64,000 nt of DNA, from assembly GCA_009746045.1 (NCBI GenBank), contig RPFO01000072.1, positions 1,769,269 to 1,833,268 on the forward strand, read 5' to 3'. Positions 63,368 through 64,000 of this stretch are shown piece by piece. The translations under genes and the position numbers were made by a program. This stretch comes from Mesostigma viride. Taxonomy: Eukaryota > Streptophyta > Mesostigmatophyceae > Mesostigmatales > Mesostigmataceae. The notes under the pieces were generated by a model that was not told where the DNA came from, did no database searches, and was given only the letters and a program-made list of their open reading frames with translations. Position 1 is the first letter of the stretch. Each line of letters opens with the position of its first letter.

Positions 63368-64000
63368 GACTGAAACTTCCCGATATTATGTAATGGAAAC
63401 TTGCAGTTAACTGGTATTTCGGACAGTGAAGCGCTTACGACTTCTGCTTGCACATCACGAGTTCGCTTGGCGTCAAAGTATTGCCCAACCCAACATCGTG
63501 CTACCCAGAAAAGAGTCAGGAAAGTCAAGACGTCTGCACCGGTAATAATGATCTCACCCGTGGAGAAATCGTTGCTGCAATCACCTACGAATTACGTATC
63601 CTTTGCAGGACTAAATGACGAATGAACAACCCCAAGTGTAGTAGCTAATCACTAGCTATGGCCGCCTGAGGAATGGTTTACCCAGGTTTAGTGAGTTGCG
63701 CTGGCATAAAGGACCCATTCTTGGCCCTAACTACTGGCAGAGGCCATGAGCACGGTTCTCCCATAGTGCACCGTCGCGTCGTCCGCTGTGCCGTGCGGCC
63801 CGCCCGTGTACCGACTACCGACCCACGCGAAGCGAGGTGATACTGAGGTGATCATGAAAGGCTGAAATCCTCGTGGACCGTGCCACGGGCCACCGTGCCC
63901 CGTGGTCCTCCCGCCTCCGGCCTCATGCGTAGACGGTCAGAGCAGGTTGCCTGTCAGCCCTTGGTCAGCCCTGGAATGCCCAGTGCGGCGCGTTGTGCTT
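63368..64000. other. Upstream of bL20; no gene seen
   Basis: Presumed promoter and 5' flank of the bL20 gene. A short plus frame at 63401-63625 has no motif. No TATA box is evident close to the start. Confidence 0.4.

Overview
The window comes from a nuclear genome of the green (plant/green-alga) lineage and is mostly accessory DNA. Three things point to the host. A 62-bp tract of the plant-type telomere repeat TTTAGGG lies at 11423-11484. The only clear host gene is a two-exon bL20 organellar ribosomal protein of plant-like length and sequence (61857-63367, minus). Spliced genes, CACTA transposons and a chromovirus are present. I found no tRNA, rRNA or CRISPR array.

Region 1 (1 to about 10.5 kb) is an endogenous DNA virus of the polinton-like virus/virophage type, cut by the left window edge. 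Minus-strand genes encode a capsid-type fragment, a small protein, a basic C2H2 zinc-finger protein and a 1103-aa fibre-like protein. Divergent plus-strand genes encode a coiled-coil protein, an A32-type packaging ATPase, an AT-hook protein, a tyrosine recombinase and an AEP primase-D5 (SF3) helicase carrying one frameshift. No major capsid gene is visible; it may lie left of position 1. The primase leader and the right flank share CGTGGGA-type motifs, including a perfect 18-bp palindrome.

Region 2 (10.5-21.2 kb) holds AT-rich repeats, the interstitial telomere tract, a complete ORF1-only non-LTR retroelement, two copies of a CACCCA-rich repeat, and the right end of a CACTA transposon (CACTA-1) whose left end I could not find.

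Region 3 (21.2 to about 56.7 kb) is a nest of insertions in one copia-type retrotransposon. Removing the inserts at their target-site duplications puts the copia reading frame back together. The inserts are: a 1.8-kb TIR element (22674-24481) in the RT; a 12-kb CACTA element (CACTA-2, 25643-37626) near the polyprotein C-terminus, itself carrying a second ORF1-only retroelement and a 690-bp GGAT array; and a 17.4-kb chromovirus (38010-55440) in the copia 3' region. The chromovirus has near-identical LTRs, gag, protease, RT, RNase H, integrase, chromodomain and an unusual third ORF of about 770 codons. That ORF is split by a further 4.3-kb CACTA element (CACTA-3, 48932-53262).

Region 4 (56.8-64 kb) has a decayed LINE ORF2 on the minus strand, a decayed third copy of the ORF1-only element, and the intact bL20 gene. 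The reading-frame and target-site evidence for nesting is read directly from the sequence. Family assignments are from motif recognition without database searches.
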